NCBI GenBank assembly: GCA_934454005.1
Contig: CAKSGI010000002.1
Location: 1-34,456 of the forward strand
Length of the DNA: 34,456 nt
Direction of reading: 5' to 3'
From: an uncultured Eubacteriales bacterium
Lineage (GTDB): Bacteria > Bacillota_A > Clostridia > Oscillospirales > Acutalibacteraceae
The position numbers and the translations under genes were made by a program. Positions 26,301 through 33,284 of the stretch are shown in pieces (the stretch's first letter is position 1; each line of letters starts with the position of its first letter). Under the pieces are notes generated by a model, which saw only the letters and a program-made list of their open reading frames with translations, ran no database searches and was not told the origin of the DNA.

Positions 26301-26330
26301 ATTATAATATCCACTATAAAAATTAAACCA
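26301..26330 (-). promoter_or_regulatory. Possible promoter overlapped by inverted repeat
   Basis: A TATAAT -10 box on the minus strand (26301-26306) is embedded in a TGGATA...TATCCA inverted repeat (about 26292-26314), directly behind the terminator of the large RNA. The -35 is poor (TTTAAT or GGTTTA). It could drive the P-loop gene, with the inverted repeat as operator. Confidence 0.35.
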
Positions 26331-26351
26331 TTAGGGAGAATCCTAATGGTT
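26313..26351 (-). terminator. Terminator of the large structured RNA
   Basis: A perfect 10-bp stem AACCATTAGG / CCTAATGGTT (26326-26351) with a 6-nt loop is followed on the minus strand by TTTAATTTTTATAG. It marks the 3' end of the non-coding region 26352-26872. Confidence 0.85.
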
Positions 26352-26872
26352 ATTTGTGATACAGCTAGAAGCCCTCACTTAATTGCATTTTTTCTTTTAG
26401 ATAATTAATCCTATCTGACACAAGGCATTTGCAGAACCTCGAAAGAAATCTCCCCTTGAACTCGTCAGCAAAGAACAAGTTTCATAGATTTAATCTACAT
26501 ATGGTAGATAAACAAAAACAACAATGACATTGCCAAAGTTGTAGTCTCCTTGTAACCTAGTTACATGAGCTAATTTACACATTCTCCTTTATATATCCTA
26601 CTATGTGTAATAAGGCGAGGATATTTTACCATAATAGTAACAAGTGATAATCATTTTCCCTCCCAATGAAAGAGAATGAATTATCCAAGAAATATTATTT
26701 GTCGACATCTTCCAAGGTTCATATCTCTCTTTAGCTACTACAATCAATTTTGATAGGCTGAGAATCGCTTTATTTTAATCTAAATGAATAAAGTATCACG
26801 AAAGCTAAATGCGTTAATTCTCGTGTATTTTTGCTACCAAAACAAGCCATTTGTAGGTTGCAGAAATTCTAT
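26326..26872 (-). ncRNA. Large ornate non-coding RNA, ROOL/GOLLD-class candidate
   Basis: About 547 nt without a credible ORF, of more mixed base composition than nearby spacers, ending in a strong terminator. Structure seen directly on the minus strand: an H-type pseudoknot (ATATCCT 26618-26624 with AGGATAT 26593-26599, interleaved with TTACACA 26604-26610 and TGTGTAA 26575-26581); a 14-bp hairpin GATAATTCATTCTC...GATTATC (26646-26685); GTAAC/GTTAC; ATCTAC/GTAGAT; CACGA/TCGTG. ROOL RNAs (about 580 nt) and GOLLD RNAs are giant structured RNAs of Firmicute phages and form multimeric cages. Size, host type and phage setting match, but I do not recall their consensus well enough to confirm. It begins right after the 112-aa gene; no separate promoter is clear. 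Confidence 0.65.
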
Positions 26873-27211
26873 TTATTTCTTAGATATTAAGATTATTTCT
26901 TCTTCACTAAATATATAATCTATATATTTAAGACTGAAACGCACTCTATCTTCTTCTAAATACATTCCTTCAACTACGCTTTGAACATAAGGCTCTTTTG
27001 CTAAAGCAACTATATCTCCCAATTCTATTTTTGTATCATCTTTATCTTCTTCACATTCACAATCAGAATCATCTTCACAATCAAAACAACATTTTTCACA
27101 TTCTAAAGAATCATTATTTAAATGTTTATCCAATAAATCTATAATAAAATCTTCGATATCTTTCTCATTAATTATCAAACTTCCATTACCTGTTAATGTT
27201 AAACTCTCCAT
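26873..27211 (-). CDS. Hypothetical acidic Cys-rich protein, 112 aa
   Basis: Very acidic protein with a central cluster CEKCCFDCEDDSDCECEED (residues ~38-56), seven Cys in 17 residues. This could bind metal (zinc or iron) or form a flexible acidic linker. The C-terminal part (GDIVALAKEPYVQSVVEGMY, then RFSLKYIDYIFSEEEI) looks like a small beta domain. Good GAGGAG-type ribosome site. It lies between the phosphoesterase gene and the large RNA. No family recognised. Confidence 0.65.
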   Translation of the reverse strand: MESLTLTGNGSLIINEKDIEDFIIDLLDKHLNNDSLECEKCCFDCEDDSDCECEEDKDDTKIELGDIVALAKEPYVQSVVEGMYLEEDRVRFSLKYIDYIFSEEEIILISKK

Positions 27212-27237
27212 ATTTTTCTCCTCTATACTTCTATTAA

Positions 27238-28443
27238 TTATTTTAATTTGATGTCATAGGTAATTGTTTTACCTTTACCTTCTTCAATAACAAATAATAA
27301 AGCCCCTGCTCCACTTGTCCTTCTTAACTTCATAGAATATTCATCAACAGAGCATAATGATGGCGCTTTAATAACTTCACAATCCATACCTATACTCTTA
27401 GAAAAACTATGATGTAGATGCCCTGATATAAATAAATTAATATCTTCTTTATAAATAAACGAATAATCCTTTACGGCTTGTTCAAGATTTTTTTCGTTTT
27501 GTCCATGTGAACCCATTACATTTAAGCCTAAACAGTTAAAATAAATAAATCCAGCTTTACTATCATTGATAATTATATTATGATTATCAGCTAATCTAGC
27601 TTTTAAATAAAACACTACTATCCTTTCAAGGTTTTCTTCTTGAAAATCCCCTGACTTACTATTTAATATTCTAGTTTCACTATGATTACCTAATGTATAA
27701 TGAATATCTAATTTACAGTATTGACTTAATTCATTGAACCAAGTAGCCATAAATTCAGCAAATTGCATACATTGATCTATCATTCCATATTTAAGCTGTG
27801 CTAAAGTGGAAATTCTAAGCATTCCCTCTATTGAATCACCTAGCATTGCAATATGTAGCGTATTTATCTTTTCCTTGTGAATTATATCTACAACTTCAGA
27901 AAATACTTCCCACATTCTTTCTTTAAAGACTTCCTCATTGTACTCGTTAATAACCTCACCATTTAACCCCTTAATCAAACAATTCTTACCAAAATGTTGG
28001 TCGCTTAAAGTCAAAATACCCTCTGTATCACCACAATGTTCTAAACTAGAAACTTCTGGTAATGTAAAAGGTTCAAGGTTCTTAATAGCTTTAATTACTT
28101 GTTCAAATCTTAAATCTACTCTACTATAATCCCTAACAAGTTTATTAACTTCTTGCTTTTCAACCTGCAATTTATTTCTTTCTATTTTAATTTCTCTTAA
28201 TATTTCATTTTCTTCTAAAAAATTATTTTTAGCTGAAGATAAACCTTTTTCAAGCCCATCCTCATACCCTAATGAATAATTCTTATGTATTCCTCTTAAA
28301 TAACTTTCTTGAAAGTTTGTACCAAATTCAGAATTAATTAATTCAGCACATTCCTTATTTGTATATCCTAATTCTTCTTTTTTGCCATAAATTTTATGTA
28401 TATATTGCTCTCTAGTTTCATTTTCTAATTTTTTAATACTCAT
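27238..28443 (-). CDS. Calcineurin-like metallophosphoesterase
   Basis: 401-aa protein. The N-terminal 60 residues look like a helix-turn-helix (GYTNKECAELINSEFGTNFQESYLRGI); residues 75-110 form a coiled coil. The phosphoesterase domain (about 140-395) shows the metal-binding set: DQH (D148, H150), GD (202-203), GNHSE (252-256), SHG (312-314) and GHLHH (341-345). All key residues are present, so it is likely active on a phosphodiester or phosphate, perhaps nucleic acid given the HTH. Similar HTH-phosphoesterases occur in the yon-like region of large Firmicute phages. It lies directly behind the remains of a TnpB element. Substrate unknown. Confidence 0.9.
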   Translation of the reverse strand: MSIKKLENETREQYIHKIYGKKEELGYTNKECAELINSEFGTNFQESYLRGIHKNYSLGYEDGLEKGLSSAKNNFLEENEILREIKIERNKLQVEKQEVNKLVRDYSRVDLRFEQVIKAIKNLEPFTLPEVSSLEHCGDTEGILTLSDQHFGKNCLIKGLNGEVINEYNEEVFKERMWEVFSEVVDIIHKEKINTLHIAMLGDSIEGMLRISTLAQLKYGMIDQCMQFAEFMATWFNELSQYCKLDIHYTLGNHSETRILNSKSGDFQEENLERIVVFYLKARLADNHNIIINDSKAGFIYFNCLGLNVMGSHGQNEKNLEQAVKDYSFIYKEDINLFISGHLHHSFSKSIGMDCEVIKAPSLCSVDEYSMKLRRTSGAGALLFVIEEGKGKTITYDIKLK

Positions 28444-28594
28444 ATTTTCTCAAACTCCCATTATTAATTTGAGATGATAAAGCACTCTCATGCTACCTAG
28501 CTTATCGACTAGTTATCTAGGCTATAAAAATTATCAAAATACTTAAATAACATTAAATAATTAAATAATTTTTATTTATTAGTCAACTGTTAAT
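28444..28594 (-). other. Possible right-end remnant of IS200/IS605-type element
   Basis: AT-rich spacer between the TnpB tail and the phosphoesterase start. On the minus strand it holds CCTAG...CTAGG (28496-28528) and CTCAAA...TTTGAG (28452-28475) pairings. In intact elements the guide (omega) RNA covers the end of tnpB and this flank, so a remnant of that RNA may persist as the leader of the phosphoesterase mRNA. Speculative. Confidence 0.35.
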
Positions 28595-28740
28595 TTAACA
28601 ATTTACTCTAATTGGATGTAGCCCTACACCCTCTATTCCATCAGAATTAACCTTTGGAAATACTTTTCTTATAATTTGGTATGCTCCATTAACATCAGCA
28701 TTTATTTTAACACCATTGTTACTTACATAAATTAGATTGT
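28595..28740 (-). pseudogene. tnpB C-terminal remnant (IS200/IS605 family)
   Basis: About 47 codons ending at a TAA (28595-28597) read NGVKINADVNGAYQI, then IRKVFPKVNSDGIEGVGLHPIRVN. This is the C-terminal end of TnpB/OrfB, with the third RuvC motif (NADVNGAYQI; catalytic Asp) and the usual GIEGV..HP.R.. tail. Everything upstream (wedge, RuvC I and II, zinc finger) is missing; the preceding ~90 nt are AT-rich with no recognisable TnpB. It shows that an IS605-type element or stand-alone tnpB once sat here. Confidence 0.85.
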
Positions 28741-28817
28741 AAATATATTTTATTAAATTTTTTAATATTTTTTATTTATTTTATTAAAATATCTTGCTAT
28801 ATATATCCTTATATAAA

Positions 28818-28856
28818 ACTAAACAGAAATGCGCTGTTTGAGGCACAGCGCATAAG
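28818..28856 (-). terminator. Intrinsic terminator after YonK-like gene
   Basis: 9-bp stem ATGCGCTGT / ACAGCGCAT (28829-28853), the most GC-rich hairpin in the area, is followed on the minus strand by TTCTGTTTAGTTTT. It ends the HU/YonK-like transcript before the TnpB remnant. Confidence 0.75.
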
Positions 28857-28890
28857 GCTTATTAGTGGTATTGTCTAAGTCAGTACAATC

Positions 28891-29085
28891 CTAAATTTCT
28901 TCTTCTCTAGTGATAGAAAATGTCAAACCTTCCATTCCTATAATTTCTGATAATTCTGCCGATAAATCATGAGTTTCTTCGTTGCCCTTTTTATCAGTTT
29001 CAATTATAATAAATACACCATCATTTTCCTCTATTCTTGCATTTGCAAATTTTAATGTAAATTTTGCTGTATTAGACTTTTTCAT
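28891..29085 (-). CDS. YonK-like small protein
   Basis: 64-aa protein. The C-terminal half, HDLSAELSEIIGMEGLTFSI followed by TREEEI, matches the pattern of SPbeta YonK (a small beta/alpha protein with D...ILSEF.G...SIT..EE.E). In SPbeta, yonK lies beside the HU gene yonN and the polymerase gene yonO; the same three are adjacent here, which strengthens the call. Function unknown; association with the YonO-type polymerase is plausible but inferred. It is 15 nt downstream of the HU-like gene. Confidence 0.65.
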   Translation of the reverse strand: MKKSNTAKFTLKFANARIEENDGVFIIIETDKKGNEETHDLSAELSEIIGMEGLTFSITREEEI

Positions 29086-29100
29086 ACTCCATCTCCATCC

Positions 29101-29376
29101 TTAAATTTTCTTTAATAAAGGTGTACCTTTTACCTTTATAATATTTTTAGCATTTAACTTTTGCTCCTTTTTGGTCTTAGGATTTATATATAATCTTTCT
29201 TTTTTTTCTACCTTTTCCAAGATTAAATATCTTCCTAATTTAACTTTATTACCAACATCTAAAACTTTAGATATTTCCCCAATTATAAAATCAATATCCT
29301 CTATCTTTTTTACAACTTCTTTTTTTGTACATTTTTCTTGTTTTGCTATTAAATGCACTAACTCCTCTCTATTCAT
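29101..29376 (-). CDS. HU/IHF-family DNA-binding protein (YonN-like)
   Basis: 91-aa protein with the full HU layout: two N-terminal helices (MNREELVHLIAKQEKCTKKE), then GNKVKLGRYLILEKVEKKE, a basic beta-arm region with INPKTKKEQKLNAKNI, and a C-terminal KVKGTPLLKK. HU proteins bend and coat DNA as dimers; in phages they help replication, transcription or packaging. The usual RNP at the tip of the arm is INP here. It sits just behind the polymerase gene, as yonN does beside yonO in SPbeta. Ribosome site AAAAGGGAAGAG. Confidence 0.9.
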   Translation of the reverse strand: MNREELVHLIAKQEKCTKKEVVKKIEDIDFIIGEISKVLDVGNKVKLGRYLILEKVEKKERLYINPKTKKEQKLNAKNIIKVKGTPLLKKI

Positions 29377-29451
29377 AAATTCTCTTCCCTTTTAAAAATA
29401 TTTTATATATATTAACCTATTAATTATTATCTTATTTAAATCCCAAAATCT

Positions 29452-29485
29452 CCAAAAATAGAGTCGGCTACCGAACGCCAACTCT
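29452..29485 (-). terminator. Intrinsic terminator before HU gene
   Basis: Stem AGAGTTGGC / GCCGACTCT (29460-29485, one G-U pair) is followed on the minus strand by ATTTTTGG. The ~320-nt gap 29377-29698 holds this and two more terminators and no gene. Confidence 0.8.
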
Positions 29486-29517
29486 AAATATAAGGAGATA
29501 ATGAGAGAATTTTGAGT

Positions 29518-29549
29518 ATAAAAATAAGCACCTAGTATTAAACTAAGTG
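29518..29549 (-). terminator. Second terminator in polymerase-HU gap
   Basis: 7-bp stem CACTTAG / CTAGGTG (29529-29549) with a 7-nt loop is followed on the minus strand by CTTATTTTTATAC. Confidence 0.65.
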
Positions 29550-29679
29550 TTTAAGTATGAGTAAGTAGGAGGTCAACATAATACCCCTACCATTAGTATG
29601 AAAAATAGTTATTTTTTGAAATCGCTAGAAACGTAATAAAATCAACGTTTTATGGTTGTTTATTTTAAATTATTATAAA

Positions 29680-29702
29680 AAGTGAGTGCAATTTTGCACT
29701 AT
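29680..29702 (-). terminator. Terminator overlapping polymerase stop codon
   Basis: AGTGCAA AA TTGCACT (minus strand, starting inside the TAG stop) is a perfect 7-bp stem followed by CACTTTTTAT. It ends the polymerase transcript immediately. Confidence 0.7.
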
Positions 29703-30715
29703 TTTTTGTACTTTTTATAACGTAAACCATATAATTCTATGTCATATTCTCCTGTATTTACTCTGATTAAATATGTATTTTCTTTATCTTTTACTTTAAT
29801 TAAACCTAAAAAAGTGTCTTTATCAATAGAATACAATATTGTTAAGAATAACCCTCCTATTCTCTTATAATCTTCAAATTTAGAATCATAATAACTTTTA
29901 TTTATCCTTGAAATTATAGTATATATTATTTCTTGCGTTATTTTATAATTACAAACAAATTCATACAATTCTTCTTTCAACTGGTTTGCCAACATATGTC
30001 TATCAGGATCATTTGTTGAATACAATTTATTTATTTCTTTACGTGTAGATATTATCCTCGCCTTTATAATTTCCATTGTTCTACTTGCTGTTCTTGTACT
30101 TTTGGCTTTGATTAATATGTCTTTTAAAGGAATGGTATCAGTATTTACTTTAACCCTTTTAATCTTCTTATCTATTATTTCATTTAAATAATCCATGCCA
30201 GTATTAAACTTTTTAAACTTATAATCTTTTCCACCATCTAGGTATTTAAAGAATTTAGGTCTAATACCTACAGTTATTTTTTCTTTATTCCTGCTAATTT
30301 CACCTTTCCCTAAACTATGTTTCTTTCTTATCTTGTCTAATTCTTTTTTTGCATCGACAGGGCTTATCTTTTTAGCTCTATCTATTTCTATACAAGAAAG
30401 TATATTTAAATTACTTATATCCCTGTAAAGATCTAATAATTCTTTTTCGCTTGCACCGTTATGTTTCTTATCCCAATATACACTGTTAAGCATTTGTGCA
30501 AGATTTATTATTTCACCTATTTTATTACTACTACATTTAATATCGGTATCGCATAAATCCGCATAAGTGTAATGTCTTTTAATACTACTTTTAGGAGTAA
30601 AATCTGTTGACACTAAAAATCTTTTTATGTTTTTACCATCTATGTTTACAGTTTCCTGAAGTCTTTCTCCACATTCTACAAGTAGTTTATTATTAGTTAT
30701 TAAAAACGCATCTCC
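29699..30715 (-). CDS. YonO-like RNA polymerase, exon 2 (C-terminal 338 aa)
   Basis: Second exon of the split polymerase gene. It begins at GGA (30715) after the intron's last base; the apparent ATG start at 30718 is intron. The first residues are GDAFLITNNKLLVE, which complete the catalytic motif DFD|GD...(L)ITNN of the YonO/QDE-1-like two-double-psi-barrel polymerases. The remaining ~320 residues are helical and basic, probably forming the bridge/trigger-like and DNA/RNA-binding parts. The joined protein is 924 aa, close to YonO (about 900). It transcribes phage genes, probably late ones. Stop TAG at 29699, overlapped by a terminator. Confidence 0.85.
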   Translation of the reverse strand, partial: GDAFLITNNKLLVECGERLQETVNIDGKNIKRFLVSTDFTPKSSIKRHYTYADLCDTDIKCSSNKIGEIINLAQMLNSVYWDKKHNGASEKELLDLYRDISNLNILSCIEIDRAKKISPVDAKKELDKIRKKHSLGKGEISRNKEKITVGIRPKFFKYLDGGKDYKFKKFNTGMDYLNEIIDKKIKRVKVNTDTIPLKDILIKAKSTRTASRTMEIIKARIISTRKEINKLYSTNDPDRHMLANQLKEELYEFVCNYKITQEIIYTIISRINKSYYDSKFEDYKRIGGLFLTILYSIDKDTFLGLIKVKDKENTYLIRVNTGEYDIELYGLRYKKYKK

Positions 30716-31040
30716 CATTTGTACCGTTCTTTTCAGAATACTTTAACTAAGTTTATTTCAACTTACGGATTAGACCATATCATTATCTCATTGAGATATT
30801 CGGCACTTCCAAACAAGGATTCCCGCCTTGAATGTACTTCCTTTCGGAATGGTCGTTGCACTTTACTTCTATAGAAGTCTTAGCACAGGATTGTCATATC
30901 ATTTCTGACTTAGAGTTCCCCTGTTAGCATAATCTCTAAACATCATTTCCTATGTTTCCTAACGTAGATTACACACCCTAGATTTCTAGGTTCACCGAAT
31001 TTTCACTTACATATCACTATGCAAGGCGACAGTTTTGTTT
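30716..31040 (-). ncRNA. Group I intron in the polymerase catalytic motif (325 nt)
   Basis: Interrupts codons for DFD|GD. The 5' splice site follows GAT; exon CGAU pairs with intron GUCG at 31027-31030 (P1, U-G at the splice site), followed by the P2 hairpin CATAGTGATATG. P7 is GACCAT (30849-30854) with ATGGTC (30773-30778), inside the R-like GTGCAACGACCATTC and S-like AATGATATGGTC elements. It ends in G at 30716. No ORF. P2 and S resemble intron 3 of the tape measure gene. Exon lengths (1758 and 1017 nt) keep the frame exactly. Confidence 0.92.
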
Positions 31041-32798
31041 ATCGAAATCACAGCTACTTAAAAGCTCCATTATATTATTTCCAATAGGACTTATGTAACA
31101 CACTTCTTTACTTTTAGCATTAAAATATCTTTCTATGTATTCATTTCTAGTATTATTCAGCATTGTTACATTACTCATTGTTGGTTCAGGACTTCTTACT
31201 GCAAGTAATTTTTCACCATTATCAAATTTACTACTAACACATTCAAACGGTTTTAACTGGCTTGTCCCATTAAATTTACCTATACTAGCTAATAAATATT
31301 CGTATGGGCAAGATACTATTATACTATAGTTGCCATTGACTAACACATGTCCTTTTCTTACATTTTTTATATAACTATTTATTAGGTTATCCCTATAAAT
31401 TTTACACATCTTAGTATTTTGAAAATCCTCATTAATTTCAAGCATATTAAGGATGAAACTATTAGTTGAACATATGTTCGTATTCAACTTTTCTTTCTTT
31501 TCAATATCGTCTATATTTTCTGCTTTAGCATTTATCCCTAAATGATGTTTAAATACTGATACATCAGTTTTAAGTAAATTTATGTAGTTAATAGTATCTT
31601 CTAAAAATATTTCCATTTCTTCTTTACTCATGCCTAATGTATTAAGTAATTGATAATGTGTTTGTACCATTCCATTAAAATGATGCTGTGGTTTTTCATA
31701 CTTACATATAGCCCAATCTTTTTCTATATATTTTAGCCATTTTTCAAAACTACCAAACTTTAAATATTTTACACTTGATGGAGTAGTTATTAATTTAATT
31801 TGACTTATATCTGTTGCAATAGTTTTACCATTAAGCTGTGATATTTCAGTTATGTTATTGTCTTTAAAGAATTGTTGAATATCAGTATTAACACCTATAC
31901 CTTTAAAAAACCTATTTCTTATTTGCAAAGTAGCTTTGTCATCATATCCTTTTTCTTTAAATATTGATTTATCCAACAAACTTTCACCATCAAATATATT
32001 ATTGTTTATTTTGGTGGTCTTAACATTTGTGCTAAGATCACCACTTATTACGTTACCATTATTATCATATTCTTCATTTATAAATTCAGTAGCCATTACA
32101 GTATCTTCAAAAGATGAATAAACATCATCTATAAGCAAAATATTTTCAGGTTTTAATTGAAATCTATCTATTGCACTAGATGTAGGCAAAGATATATATG
32201 CTTCCATGCCAGCACAATCCATCTCCGCACCTTCTTTATGTTTTATTCCTGCGAAACTCCAATCAATCATTGCCTTAGCATACTTCTCATTAATAAATAA
32301 GCATTTCCCAACTCTAGCACTACCACTTGTCCTTTTATATCTAACAAAGTGTTTAGTTTTACCATCTATATCAATATTAAAACCATGCTCATATAATTGT
32401 TCTCTTATTTCCCTTTTGTTAATATGTCTTTGCGCTAATTTAAGTAAATATTTTGTTTCAGCAATTTCTTGCTTTTGATTTTTATGTAATAAAGATAAGG
32501 TTGTTTTTAAACTTTCAACTCTTTCAAATTCTTCATCTGTTAAATCTTTTTCACCTTTGCAAGCATATTCAAATGTTACAGTCATTATATCATTACTATA
32601 AAATCTCTTTTTCTTTTTATTAAACTTTATAATACTCTTGGCGACAGTTTTTAATTTATCACTTTCCATAGAATCATCTAAAGAACCCTTATAAAGAGTA
32701 TTTTTATTAACTCTATAATTTTTAACTAATAAATCTTTCCCCTCAATAGATAATATTTGAACATTTTTATTAATACTCATACTCCCATACTCCCTCAT
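31041..32798 (-). CDS. YonO-like RNA polymerase, exon 1 (N-terminal 586 aa)
   Basis: First exon of a single-chain RNA polymerase related to SPbeta YonO and, more distantly, to eukaryotic RNA-dependent RNA polymerases and the beta/beta' subunits. Seen: RTSGSARVGKCLFI (~155-170), DCAGMEAYISLPTSSAIDRFQ, AVRSPEPTMSNV (~540), and a run into SSCDFD at the exon end. With exon 2 the motif DFDGD gives D584, D586 and D588, the three metal-binding Asp. The apparent C-terminus KQNCRLA is intron. The start ATG at 32798 has GGGAG upstream; an in-frame ATG lies six codons in (MSINKN). Likely needs no bacterial sigma factor, as for YonO (known for the family, inferred here). Confidence 0.87.
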
Positions 32799-32815
32799 TC
32801 AATTTTCAATATGTA

Positions 32816-32986
32816 TTACTTACTCATTTTAAATTTTTTATTAAATCTTCTATATACAAATAGCCATTTATTAAATTTTTTACACTCCTCCTTATATTCT
32901 TCGGAATCTCTATCGTATAATTTTATCCTTCCATAAATCACCTTACCATCTTCTATTCTTTTTTGTTCAAGTATACTTTCTCTCAT
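32816..32986 (-). CDS. Small basic hypothetical protein, 56 aa
   Basis: ATG at 32986 with a strong ribosome site (AAAGGAG, 12 nt upstream). The product starts MRESILEQKRIEDGKVIYG and is rich in Lys/Arg (ends FNKKFKMSK). It is the first gene behind the promoter at 33176-33204 and lies 17 nt before the polymerase start, so the two are likely co-transcribed. It could assist or regulate the polymerase; no family recognised. Confidence 0.75.
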   Translation of the reverse strand: MRESILEQKRIEDGKVIYGRIKLYDRDSEEYKEECKKFNKWLFVYRRFNKKFKMSK

Positions 32987-33168
32987 ATTTAATATTCTCT
33001 CCTTTTATTTTAAATTTTAATATATTTATTTAAAGCTATAAGGCTCGTACAACTTATTTTAACGCATATATAGATTGATTTGTCTAGTGATCATCAAAAC
33101 CTCTCTATGGGGGCGTATACAGCCTTTAAATGCTATCTAAAATATAATTACTTTTATATAATTATTAT
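32987..33168 (-). promoter_or_regulatory. Structured ~180-nt mRNA leader of the polymerase operon
   Basis: From the predicted start point (~33168) to the first ATG there is no ORF. The minus strand pairs AAGGCT (33121-33126) with AGCCTT (33040-33045), enclosing a CCCCCATAGAGAGG stretch and GATGATCACTAGAC. This could be a regulatory element (riboswitch-like, protein-binding or RNA-stability). I do not recognise a known class. Confidence 0.45.
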
Positions 33169-33175
33169 TAACACA

Positions 33176-33204
33176 ATTATACCATATTTTACATAATTAA
33201 TCAA
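33176..33204 (-). promoter_or_regulatory. Sigma70-type promoter of the polymerase operon
   Basis: Minus strand: TTGATT (-35, 33199-33204), a 17-bp spacer, then TATAAT (-10, 33176-33181). It is the best host-type promoter seen in the window. It lies just after the tubZ terminator and fits early expression of the phage polymerase by host RNA polymerase. Confidence 0.8.
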
Positions 33205-33233
33205 CTAATTATTTTAAATTTTAATAAATAATA

Positions 33234-33266
33234 CTAAAAAAAATAACACTAGATTAATTTCTAGTG
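33234..33266 (-). terminator. Terminator of tubZ
   Basis: AACACTAGAAATTAATCTAGTGTT on the minus strand (written here for its two 9-nt arms AACACTAGA / TCTAGTGTT, centre ~33256) is followed by ATTTTTTTTAG. It is a strong factor-independent terminator that insulates the polymerase promoter. Confidence 0.85.
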
Positions 33267-33284
33267 TTACAATATACAATATAT

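Noticed and set aside
26326..26872. RNase P RNA or tmRNA
   Set aside because: I could not find the conserved RNase P core strings or the tRNA-like ends and tag ORF of tmRNA.
30716..30718. ATG as start of a separate 339-aa gene
   Set aside because: No ribosome site. The first residues after it complete the DFDGD motif of the upstream reading frame, and the ATG belongs to the intron end.
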